From assembly GCA_002825515.1 (NCBI GenBank), contig PJET01000230.1:1-6255 (forward strand): a stretch of 6,255 bases of DNA. The letters are read 5' to 3'. Source of the DNA: Candidatus Thorarchaeota archaeon MP11T_1. Lineage in GTDB: Archaea > Asgardarchaeota > Thorarchaeia > Thorarchaeales > Thorarchaeaceae. A model generated the notes under the pieces. It saw only the letters and a program-made list of their open reading frames with translations. It made no database searches and was not told the DNA's origin. Of the stretch, positions 1 to 6,198 are shown in pieces (position 1 is the stretch's first letter; each line of letters begins with the position of its first letter). The position numbers and the translations under genes were made by a program.

Positions 1-1
1 A

Positions 2-1012
2 CGTCTGTTCACTCTGTTTATCCTTTTTGTCTTCATTATTTCACTGGTGTTTGATACCACATCGACAATATTGATTGTGGCCCCCTTGACTATCGAGGTC
101 TGTAAAGCTCTGGAGATTGACTTCAAACCATTCTTGATTGCTGAAGCAATCGTTGCTAACTTTGCATCGATACCATCAATTGTGGGCGCAGTTCCAAACC
201 TTGTAATTGCTAACAAGATACTAGAGGAGGGTGTTACAGGATTTGATGCTTCTGTTCTGTTTCTGACTATGATGCCTCTATCCATCATGATACTGCTAGT
301 TTCTTTACCACTGTTTTATCGAGTCTTCAAAGACAAACTACCGGATAGTGAGGAGAGTGTAAGAGATGAGGTCTTTGTGGTTACTCCTGTGCATATGATA
401 AGGTCAAGAAACGACTTCTATCTGTCATTGATTGCAATTGGGATTCTCATCTTGGCCTTCACGTACGGGCAAGGATCAGGACTTGAACCACCACTTGTAT
501 CAATTATAGTAGCATTCATTGTTCTTATAATGACTCGAGAAAGGGTGGAGAACATCTTGTCAAAAATCAACTGGAACACTGTATTTTTCCTAATCGGAAT
601 ATTCGGACTTGTTGGTGCCCTTGAAATAGTAGGATTCATTGATGATATAGGTAATGCAGTAAACTCAATTGTTTCTGAGAACACCGGGATTGCAGTAGGG
701 TTCCTTGTTTGGGTTCCAGCGCTTCTTTCTGCAGTGATAGATAACATTCCAGTATCGGTTGTTCTTGCGCCAATTGCAGCAAGCTTGGCTGTTGCTACAC
801 CAGTATTTCCTGCAATCCTAGTGTTTGCTGTCAACGTTGGAGGTTATGTTCTTCCTATTGGAGCACCAGCTAACATCCTCGCTATGGCATTATCTGAGGA
901 GGAGCATGATAGAATAAGCTTCAAGGATTTTGCAAAAATCGCCACACCCTTGGCATTATTGCATTTGCTCATTGGAACTGGTTGGCTCTTTTTCGTATCA
1001 TTGGTATTCTGA
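2..1012 (+). CDS. Ion transporter superfamily permease (ArsB/NhaD/SLC13-like), 3' part
   Basis: This is the C-terminal 336 residues of a polytopic membrane permease. The frame is open at the left edge, so the true start lies outside the window; the GTG at 47 falls inside a hydrophobic helix and is not a credible start. The visible part carries both halves of the inverted repeat known in ArsB, NhaD and SLC13 proteins. The first half has a helix ending in FDTTST, then FLIAEAIVAN and GAVPN. The second half has INWNTVFFLIGIFGLVGALE, then SAVIDNIP and a GGYVLPIGAPAN loop. These correspond to the re-entrant hairpins and following helices that bind ion and substrate in the family. A charged cytoplasmic-type loop separates the halves (around bases 330-415). 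The likely role is sodium- or proton-coupled transport of an anion, or Na+/H+ exchange or arsenite export; the substrate cannot be read from sequence. The first-half motifs differ from the usual LDN and GDPPN forms. Confidence 0.85.
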   Translation, partial: RLFTLFILFVFIISLVFDTTSTILIVAPLTIEVCKALEIDFKPFLIAEAIVANFASIPSIVGAVPNLVIANKILEEGVTGFDASVLFLTMMPLSIMILLVSLPLFYRVFKDKLPDSEESVRDEVFVVTPVHMIRSRNDFYLSLIAIGILILAFTYGQGSGLEPPLVSIIVAFIVLIMTRERVENILSKINWNTVFFLIGIFGLVGALEIVGFIDDIGNAVNSIVSENTGIAVGFLVWVPALLSAVIDNIPVSVVLAPIAASLAVATPVFPAILVFAVNVGGYVLPIGAPANILAMALSEEEHDRISFKDFAKIATPLALLHLLIGTGWLFFVSLVF

Positions 1013-1021
1013 AAAAAACCA

Positions 1022-1083
1022 TTGGCGTCTGCCCCCGTTATTCGGGCCGCCGGGAGGACGACACCGCGGAAACAGGACGCCAA
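1022..1083. other. GC-rich structured element with perfect 8-bp terminal stem; candidate ncRNA or DNA hairpin
   Basis: This compact island is about 72% GC (42 of 58 bases in 1024-1081) inside AT-rich intergenic DNA. Its ends pair perfectly: TTGGCGTC at 1022-1029 with GACGCCAA at 1076-1083. Inside, CCCG 1034-1037 can pair with CGGG 1043-1046 around a 5-base loop, and CCGC 1047-1050 with GCGG 1066-1069, which would give a small three-way junction. CGGG at 1051-1054 offers an alternative or pseudoknot partner for the C-run. It begins 9 bases after the permease stop codon and ends about 130 bases before the next start. It could be a small structured RNA, a 3'-UTR processing or termination structure, or a dispersed palindromic repeat. 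I do not recognise it as a known RNA family, and the strand is undetermined. Confidence 0.5.
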
Positions 1084-1143
1084 ATTATTTACGTATCATT
1101 TGATTAAATAGGTTTAGTTAATGTCAATTAGCCCTCTCTGGTA

Positions 1144-1164
1144 ACATATACTCATCTTTATACG
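1144..1164 (+). promoter_or_regulatory. Possible TATA-type promoter for the zinc finger-NYN gene
   Basis: Two TATA-like stretches, ACATATAC (1144-1151) and TTTATACG (1157-1164), lie 50-70 bases upstream of the TTG start at 1212. With the usual archaeal TATA-to-start distance of about 25 bases, transcription would begin around 1172-1188. That would leave a short leader containing the GGAG ribosome-binding motif at 1201-1204. No strong purine-rich BRE precedes either stretch, so this is a weak prediction. If correct, the GC-rich element at 1022-1083 is not in this leader. Confidence 0.3.
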
Positions 1165-1211
1165 GACTTTCATGAGGCGACTCATACCTATATCATAAGA
1201 GGAGTAGACCA

Positions 1212-1712
1212 TTGCCAAAACGAGCCCGATGTCCTCATTGTGAACGGTTATTTAACAGGGATACTCTTGATAATCATATTCAGAGGTGTAAGACTCGGCA
1301 TCAGGGAGTTCAGACTGAAAAGAAAGTTTCTCAGAAACTTATTCTTGTTGTTGATGGTAATAACGTCGCCTATAGTATATCACCTCAAGGTAGACCAAAG
1401 GCGCAGAATCTCTCTCTTGCCTATCAAAGCCTAACAAATACAGGCTATGATCCTGTTTTCGTCATTTCTGCTGCACTTGTCCATAATATTGATAATCCTG
1501 AAGCGCTAAATGCATTCATTTCGACCGCAAAAGTTGTTGAAGCCTCAAGAGGAACCAATGATGACAAAAGGATTGTTCAGTTAGCCAAGAAACTCAATGC
1601 AGACATTGTATCTAATGATCGATTTCTAGATTGGATTGACCGATATCCTTGGATTACTACACGATTACGAAAATACAGGCTAACTCCGACGGGACTAATC
1701 TTGGGTAAGTAA
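1212..1712 (+). CDS. C2HC zinc finger plus Zc3h12a-like NYN/PIN ribonuclease-fold protein
   Basis: The 166-residue protein is probably a soluble metal-dependent ribonuclease or RNA-binding protein. The N-terminus carries a C2HC zinc finger: Cys7, Cys10, His22 and Cys26 (C-x2-C-x11-H-x3-C). After a short basic linker, residues 42-140 match the NYN/PIN fold of the Zc3h12a (Regnase/MCPIP1) group. Strand 1 ends in VVDGNNVA with Asp48 and Asn51, followed by NDDKRIVQLAKK with Asp117 and Asp118, and IVSNDRF with Asp136. The spacing from the Asp pair to the last Asp (19 and 18 residues) equals that of the catalytic Asp225/226/244 of human MCPIP1 as I recall it, which argues for an intact active site. 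The start is TTG, with GGAG at 1201-1204 seven bases upstream; no ATG fits the zinc finger. The substrate is unknown. It stands alone, between the permease and the AlaRS gene, both on the same strand. Confidence 0.8.
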   Translation: MPKRARCPHCERLFNRDTLDNHIQRCKTRHQGVQTEKKVSQKLILVVDGNNVAYSISPQGRPKAQNLSLAYQSLTNTGYDPVFVISAALVHNIDNPEALNAFISTAKVVEASRGTNDDKRIVQLAKKLNADIVSNDRFLDWIDRYPWITTRLRKYRLTPTGLILGK

Positions 1713-1735
1713 GCGTGATTATATCAGGACTTCTT

Positions 1736-1750
1736 CGAAACGATTAAAAT
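1736..1750 (+). promoter_or_regulatory. Possible BRE/TATA promoter for the alanyl-tRNA synthetase gene
   Basis: CGAAACG (1736-1742) followed by ATTAAAAT (1743-1750) resembles an archaeal BRE plus TATA box. Transcription would start near 1770-1775, giving a leader of about 30 bases that includes the AAGGTGA motif at 1792-1798. A second AT-rich stretch, TTTTATG at 1777-1783, is too close to the start codon for a leadered transcript. This is based on motif position only. Confidence 0.35.
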
Positions 1751-1801
1751 CAATCAGGATTTGGCTTATCCAACCCTTTTATGTCAGTAGTAAGGTGACA
1801 G

Positions 1802-3583
1802 ATGATGAAAGCTAAAGAACTGAGAGAATTATACCTGAAATACTTCAAAGAAAAAGGACACTCAGTTATAGTTTCAGCATCATTGTTCCCAGAGGATGAT
1901 CCTACAGTGTTATTCACATCTGCAGGAATGCATCCCCTAGTTCCATATTTGTTAGGACAACCCCATCCCGAGGGAAAACGTCTGACCAATTTCCAGAAAT
2001 GCGTTCGCACAACTGACATTGAAGAAGTCGGTGATACAACACACCTCACATTCTTTGAGATGCTTGGAAACTGGAGTCTGGGAGATTACTGGAAGAAAGA
2101 AGCAATCACCTGGAGCTATGAGTTTCTCACATCAAAGAAATACCTTGGATTTGATTCTGAGAGGCTGTCCGTCACAGTGTTCGCAGGTGATGAGGATTCT
2201 CCTAGAGATGATGAGGCAACGGAGGCATGGCGGAGCGTTGGAATACCAGATGAGAGAATCTACTTCTTGGGAAAGGAGGACAACTGGTGGATTGCAGGGA
2301 ACACAGGTCCCTGTGGACCATGCACAGAGATGTTCATCGAAGTGGACGAGATTCAAAAATGTGGTCCAGACTGTAGACCAGGTTGCAGCTGCGGTCATTT
2401 TGTTGAAGTATGGAATGACGTCTTCATGAGTTATCGAAAGCTCGAGGATGGATCCTATGAACCGCTGAAGATGAACAGTATTGACACTGGAATGGGTGTC
2501 GAGAGAACTCTTGCTATGCTTCAAGGAGTCCCGACTGTTTTCGATACCGAATTTTTTGTACCTCTGATTAAATGTGTGAAGGAACTGTCAAACAGAGAGG
2601 AGTTCACTGAAGACGATGATAGGCTCATTCGGATTATCGTCGATCATGTCAGGTCAGCGGTCATGATTATGGCAGATGACAGGAAAATTGGTCCATCCAA
2701 TGTTGAGCAAGGATACATTGTACGAAGATTACTCAGAAAAGCAATTCATAGTGCTGATAGACTCGGTATTGGCCATGGATTCATGAACAGTCTAGCAGAG
2801 ATTGTTATTGACATGTTCAAAGACCTCTATGGAGAAGTAAAGCGTAACAAAGAGTTCATCATGGACAACCTCGCTGCAGAGGAGGTAAAGTTCAGAAAGA
2901 CACTCAGCAAAGCGATTCGGAGATTTGAGAGAATCTACACTGAAACAGGAACAATAACTGGTGAGAATGCGTTCCTCCTCTTCACAAGTTTTGGGCTTCC
3001 ATTGGAGATGACTCGAGACCTCGCTGAGGAGAAAGGAATCAAAATCGATATGGATGAATTCACTAAGCAATTTGAGGAACATCGAGAGATATCGAGAACT
3101 GCAACTCAGGGTAAATTCAAGGGTGGCTTGGCTGAGCATAGCGAGAAGATAGTCAAACTTCACACAGCAACACATCTTCTTCAAGAGGCTTTGAGAAGAG
3201 TTCTCGGAGATGAAGTGACCCAAAATGGAAGTAACATAACCGAAGATCGTCTACGTTTTGACTTCACTTTTTCAAGGAAGCTAACTTCTGAGGAGATTAA
3301 GGAAGTAGAGAAGTTAGTAAATGACGTTATCGGTCAGAATCTTGAGGTAATCCAACAATTTCTGCCCTACAATGAGGCAATCAAGAAAGGAGCTCTAGCA
3401 TTTTTCAAAGAGAATTATGGAGAAACAGTTTCTGTGTATTCTGTTGGAGATTTCAGCATGGAGCTTTGTGGAGGACCTCATGTTGAACGTACAGGCAAGC
3501 TGGGAATATTCAAAATCAAAAAGCAGAAGAAAATTGGCGCAGGAATCATGCGTATTCGAGCAGTACTTGAGGCTGGAGATTGA
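1802..3583 (+). CDS. alaS: Alanyl-tRNA synthetase, short form lacking the C-terminal DHHA1/C-Ala domain
   Basis: This enzyme charges tRNA-Ala with alanine in the cytoplasm and should hydrolyse mischarged Ser- or Gly-tRNA-Ala. Residues 1-250 form the class II aminoacylation core: FTSAGM at 38-43, FFEMLGNWSLGDY around 84-96 (motif 2 region) and DTGMGVERTLAM at 228-239 (motif 3). A helical tRNA-recognition region follows. Residues 440-590 form the editing domain, with all four expected zinc ligands: His454 and His458 (HTATH), Cys556 and His560 (CGGPH). The protein stops at 593 residues just after the editing-domain end (GAGIMRIRAV), whereas typical archaeal and bacterial enzymes run to about 870-910 residues with an oligomerisation and C-Ala domain. 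No remnant of that domain follows in the 75-base gap, so this is not a recent frameshift. Phrases such as GQPHPEGKR and the CGPDCRPGCSCG insert (187-198) resemble Patescibacteria enzymes. Tandem ATGs occur at 1802 and 1805; the second gives the better spacing (6 bases) from GGTGA at 1794-1798. Confidence 0.93.
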   Translation: MMKAKELRELYLKYFKEKGHSVIVSASLFPEDDPTVLFTSAGMHPLVPYLLGQPHPEGKRLTNFQKCVRTTDIEEVGDTTHLTFFEMLGNWSLGDYWKKEAITWSYEFLTSKKYLGFDSERLSVTVFAGDEDSPRDDEATEAWRSVGIPDERIYFLGKEDNWWIAGNTGPCGPCTEMFIEVDEIQKCGPDCRPGCSCGHFVEVWNDVFMSYRKLEDGSYEPLKMNSIDTGMGVERTLAMLQGVPTVFDTEFFVPLIKCVKELSNREEFTEDDDRLIRIIVDHVRSAVMIMADDRKIGPSNVEQGYIVRRLLRKAIHSADRLGIGHGFMNSLAEIVIDMFKDLYGEVKRNKEFIMDNLAAEEVKFRKTLSKAIRRFERIYTETGTITGENAFLLFTSFGLPLEMTRDLAEEKGIKIDMDEFTKQFEEHREISRTATQGKFKGGLAEHSEKIVKLHTATHLLQEALRRVLGDEVTQNGSNITEDRLRFDFTFSRKLTSEEIKEVEKLVNDVIGQNLEVIQQFLPYNEAIKKGALAFFKENYGETVSVYSVGDFSMELCGGPHVERTGKLGIFKIKKQKKIGAGIMRIRAVLEAGD

Positions 3584-3658
3584 TTCGATTGTCATCCACA
3601 AGGTCTATTTGATGTCTAGTTTCAGAAGTCCCTGAACAATCGTTTGGAGTAGGAATCT

Positions 3659-4321
3659 ATGGGAACATTCTCGAAGATCTTCGGATCAGGAGACAAGAAA
3701 CTACAGAAAGAGGCAGAGGAGTGCATTCTGGCATTGAGTAAAGCCCTTCAGTCAGCTAGTGCAAAAATGCACGTTGCGGCGGAGTGCTGGGTTGAGGGAA
3801 AAGATGATACTCTCGATGAACTTGAAGAAGAAATTATCAAACTAGAACGAGATGCTGATAAAATCAAGGAGAATTTGGTGGAAAATATTCTCTCAAAACA
3901 TGCATTCATGCCACAGCAGTCTCAGGAACGTCATTTGTTAACAAGCCATATGGATGGCATTATCGATGCTGCTGAAGACGCAGTTCGATTGATTAGTGTT
4001 GGAAAAGGAATGAAACCACCAGAAGATATAGAGGAAATTGCAGAGAAATGTTGGATCTGTACAGACCTTCTTCAGGATGCGGTGAAGTATCTCTATAAGG
4101 ATTTCAAGATGTCTGTTGAGCACACCAGAAGAATAGACCTTGTACGAGAGGAGGCAAGAGACTTACAGTATAAGCTTCTAAAGAAACTTTTCCGGGATTC
4201 AAAGTATAAATCTCCGGATGTTCACTTTTTCAAGAGTGTATCTGAGAAGATCCTGGATGTTGCTATCAAGGCCGAGAATGCGGGGGATTACATCCGAGAG
4301 TTAGCAATTAAGTACTCATGA
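3659..4321 (+). CDS. DUF47 family PhoU-like accessory protein of a PiT permease
   Basis: This 220-residue, soluble, nearly all-helical protein belongs to the DUF47 (PhoU-like) family, whose members are usually encoded beside PiT transporters and are thought to modulate them. It opens with the family-typical MGTFSKIFG. The helices carry acidic E-x3-D motifs like those that bind metal clusters in PhoU: Glu63/Asp67 (LERDADKIK), Glu164/Asp168 (VREEARDLQ) and Glu206/Asp210 (AENAGDYIRE). Length is normal for the family (about 210-230 residues). GGAG at 3646-3649 lies nine bases before the ATG. The stop codon is 16 bases before the TTG of the permease gene, so the two are almost certainly cotranscribed. 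The gene sits 75 bases after the AlaRS gene with no obvious promoter between, so readthrough from upstream is possible. Its regulatory mechanism is inferred from the family, not shown here. Confidence 0.9.
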   Translation: MGTFSKIFGSGDKKLQKEAEECILALSKALQSASAKMHVAAECWVEGKDDTLDELEEEIIKLERDADKIKENLVENILSKHAFMPQQSQERHLLTSHMDGIIDAAEDAVRLISVGKGMKPPEDIEEIAEKCWICTDLLQDAVKYLYKDFKMSVEHTRRIDLVREEARDLQYKLLKKLFRDSKYKSPDVHFFKSVSEKILDVAIKAENAGDYIRELAIKYS

Positions 4322-4337
4322 GTGGAGTGGACGTTTC

Positions 4338-5372
4338 TTGGATCCAGTTGCTCTCGCACTACTAGTAATCGCCTTCATTGTAGCTTTTGCGATTGGTAGC
4401 AATGATGAAACAATGAGCCCTGCAGTAGGAGCTCGTGTTTTTAGTGTGAGAGCAGCTGTACTGATTGGTGCTTTCATCAATCTCGTTGGCGCAATCTCTC
4501 TTGGTGGTGGAGTTTCCGAAAAGGTAGGTTCAGACTTGGTGACAGGAAACGAACTTACAACGCAGATGGTCTTTGCAATTCTCATCTCAATGACAGTCTG
4601 GTTGCTAATTGCATCAGCAACCAAGGGATTACCAATCAGCACAACTCAATGCATTGTTGGTTCTGTAATAGGCGTGGCTATTGCAGCACCTATCATTAGT
4701 GGCTCGGTGTGGGGGGCGGAGGCTATTAACACTGCAGTTGTCATTGAAATCTTTGCGGGGTGGATAATATCACCCTTAATTGGATTCTTTATAGCTGCGG
4801 TGGTCTTTTGGTTAGTACGTAAATTGCAATATCGTGCTGCGGGATTGTCAGGAAGAGAGAAACAGGAACAGATTGCTGCTTATGGACTTGCAGTCTTCTT
4901 GATAATCACAGGATTAAGCAGAGGAGGAAATGATGTTGCCAATGCCGTTGCCCCTCTTGTAAACCATCCATTCTTTAGTACCCCTCTGACAATCGGATCT
5001 TTCTCAATACCAGGAATCTATGTTGTATTAATTGTGGGTGGTCTGGGAATGGGTTGTGGCCTAATTGTTGTGGGAAGAAAGGTCATCAAAGTTCTAGCCA
5101 CGGAAGTTGTAACATTGTCACCCTCATCTGCTCTCTCAGCAAGCATTTCTGTTTCGTTAATCATGTTCGTGGGAACTTATTTCGGCCTTCCCCTTAGTGG
5201 AACTCATGTACTTGTGGCAGCACTCATTGCAGTAGGTTATGTTGCAAATACTCCAGTTCGAATGAAACAAGTGAGAGATATTATCGTTTCGTGGATAATC
5301 ACAGTACCTATCTCATTGATTGTCGCGATTCCAGTATTTTCACTCATTCAATATTTGATACCCACGATGTAG
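4338..5372 (+). CDS. PiT-family inorganic phosphate (or related anion) permease
   Basis: This 344-residue integral membrane protein belongs to the PiT family (PF01384), which imports phosphate with Na+ or H+; some members carry sulfate. The internal duplication is clear. Repeat 1 has GSNDETMSPAVGA (20-32) and GLPISTTQ (97-104). Repeat 2 has RGGNDVANAVAPL (195-207) and LPLSGTH (284-290). About ten hydrophobic segments surround a short hydrophilic loop (161-180). Repeat 2 keeps the canonical GxNDVANA form. Repeat 1 has lost the VAN part, has Gln in place of the usual His after STT, and repeat 2 has Gly in place of a Thr in its STTH equivalent. The length suits short archaeal PiT proteins. The start is TTG, with GGAG at 4324-4327 ten bases upstream; there is no other start codon in frame after the preceding gene's stop. 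Pairing with DUF47 supports the assignment. Phosphate is the most likely substrate, but this is not certain given the motif changes. Confidence 0.9.
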   Translation: MDPVALALLVIAFIVAFAIGSNDETMSPAVGARVFSVRAAVLIGAFINLVGAISLGGGVSEKVGSDLVTGNELTTQMVFAILISMTVWLLIASATKGLPISTTQCIVGSVIGVAIAAPIISGSVWGAEAINTAVVIEIFAGWIISPLIGFFIAAVVFWLVRKLQYRAAGLSGREKQEQIAAYGLAVFLIITGLSRGGNDVANAVAPLVNHPFFSTPLTIGSFSIPGIYVVLIVGGLGMGCGLIVVGRKVIKVLATEVVTLSPSSALSASISVSLIMFVGTYFGLPLSGTHVLVAALIAVGYVANTPVRMKQVRDIIVSWIITVPISLIVAIPVFSLIQYLIPTM

Positions 5373-5386
5373 GTTCTTCATGTGGG
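5361..5386. terminator. Imperfect hairpin across the convergent gene junction
   Basis: CCCAC (5361-5365) and ATG (5367-5369) can pair with CAT (5379-5381) and GTGGG (5382-5386), leaving one bulged G at 5366 and a 9-base loop (TAGGTTCTT). The loop contains the permease stop codon and reaches into the hydrolase stop codon. The hairpin is available on both transcripts and could limit readthrough or protect 3' ends where the genes converge. No clear T-tract follows on either strand, so it is not a canonical intrinsic terminator. Confidence 0.3.
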
Positions 5387-6130
5387 TAATTCTGGAATCT
5401 TGTGGATTAGGATGCATTTCTTGGCTAACTTTCCAAGCTCTTCGGCTTCACTAATTGAGAGATGGACTCTGGGACCTGAGGGAGTTTCTTTTCTGGTAGC
5501 CTCGATAAACGCTAAATCTGCATCCTGTACAACTGCTTCTGCACCTGAGCACAGTCGAGTGTCACCTGTGTATGCGATTATAGTATCACCTATCTGAACT
5601 CTAAATCCTAGTGATGGTTCCAGAACCTCTTTCTCTGGATGTTCTTCTAATGAATAATGCTCGACCTCGAAGGATTTCACCTTGAAGAAGTCTGTGTCAA
5701 AGCCAGAACCCTCTGACATCTCATGATACCAAATCTTGAATGGTAAACGTTCTTTGTAATCATCCCGAAACCCTTTGATCATACTGATTGCTTGTTTGCA
5801 GTCCACAGGGATTAGTATGTTGAGTGGTTTGCTTCGGTTCAGCATCTGCATAAATCCGAGAATTGAGTGAAGTCCACCCATATGATCAAAATGACCGTGG
5901 GAGATAGCTATTAGGTCAATTTCATTCACAAAATCAGTGTTTTCAGATGCATTAAGACAGTCTCTCAACGCACCATCACCGACATCAAGGAGCATCATCT
6001 TTCCTGTAAATTTTGATTTTAGGAATATAGTAGTTGCAACTCCCGCAACACTGAAGGGAACTATTGCAAGAACCTCATCGTTTTCCCATTGTTTTCCGAA
6101 CTCATTGTTGATCAAATGACCTAATCCCAT
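5378..6130 (-). CDS. RNase Z-like metallo-beta-lactamase-fold hydrolase
   Basis: This 250-residue soluble enzyme has the MBL fold and a complete set of di-zinc ligands. They are His78, His80, Asp82 and His83 in SHGHFDHMGG, His158 in VEHYS, Asp190 in AYTGDTR and His243 near the C-terminus in LIHKIP. The order, the EPSLGFRVQ segment before TGDT, and the FIEAT and HLSISEAEELGKLA segments after it are those of the RNase Z/ElaC group. However, the interval between the fifth and sixth ligands is only 32 residues. In B. subtilis RNase Z it is about 71 as I recall, because the tRNA-binding flexible arm sits there. That arm seems absent, and the protein is shorter than RNase Z (about 305). It is therefore more likely a phosphodiesterase or other hydrolase of unknown substrate than the tRNA 3'-end nuclease. 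The ATG at 6130 has no clear Shine-Dalgarno motif. The gene converges on the PiT gene with 5 bases between stops. Confidence 0.85.
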   Translation of the reverse strand: MGLGHLINNEFGKQWENDEVLAIVPFSVAGVATTIFLKSKFTGKMMLLDVGDGALRDCLNASENTDFVNEIDLIAISHGHFDHMGGLHSILGFMQMLNRSKPLNILIPVDCKQAISMIKGFRDDYKERLPFKIWYHEMSEGSGFDTDFFKVKSFEVEHYSLEEHPEKEVLEPSLGFRVQIGDTIIAYTGDTRLCSGAEAVVQDADLAFIEATRKETPSGPRVHLSISEAEELGKLAKKCILIHKIPELPT

Positions 6131-6157
6131 CCAGTTTTGATGAATTGAACAGTGTGA

Positions 6158-6198
6158 ATAAATCTATTGACTACTAAACATGTACGCATCTAAATATC
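6158..6198 (-). promoter_or_regulatory. Possible TATA-type promoter region of the MBL hydrolase
   Basis: Read on the minus strand, two AT-rich elements precede the ATG at 6130. GATATTTA (about 6198-6191) would give a leader of roughly 35-40 bases. GATTTATT (about 6164-6157) would place the transcript start within a few bases of the ATG, that is, a leaderless message. The lack of a Shine-Dalgarno motif upstream of the ATG fits the leaderless option. The evidence is motif position only. The rest of 6131-6255 shows no supported gene or RNA. Confidence 0.25.

Noticed and set aside
418..834. A 138-codon open frame on the minus strand within the permease gene.
   Set aside because: Antisense to a clearly recognisable membrane protein; low-complexity Thr/Ile/Ala-rich translation typical of the reverse of hydrophobic coding sequence.
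1022..1083. Hammerhead-type ribozyme, suggested by GTC at 1027-1029 and GGAAAC at 1068-1073.
   Set aside because: The conserved CUGANGA core is missing, and the GAAA is not adjacent to the strand that pairs with the cleavage-site stem.
1010..1111. The permease frame stays open for 32 codons after its TGA, up to a TAG at 1109, through the GC-rich element; a recoded TGA (selenocysteine) with a nearby structure was considered.
   Set aside because: The codons past the TGA give an Arg/Gly/Pro-rich tail unlike a membrane permease end, the openness follows from high GC, and IT-superfamily permeases are not known selenoproteins. The internal stems do not form the simple archaeal SECIS hairpin.
1240..1434. 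A 64-codon hydrophobic open frame on the + strand inside the zinc finger-NYN gene.
   Set aside because: It overlaps a well-supported gene in another frame and matches no family; a shadow frame.
2019..2524. Antisense and alternate-frame open frames of 130-136 codons inside the AlaRS gene.
   Set aside because: They overlap highly conserved AlaRS motifs and show no domain features.
3584..3658. Remnant of a lost AlaRS C-Ala domain after the stop codon.
   Set aside because: The 75 bases show no recognisable C-Ala coding in any frame, only the leader and Shine-Dalgarno motif of the DUF47 gene.
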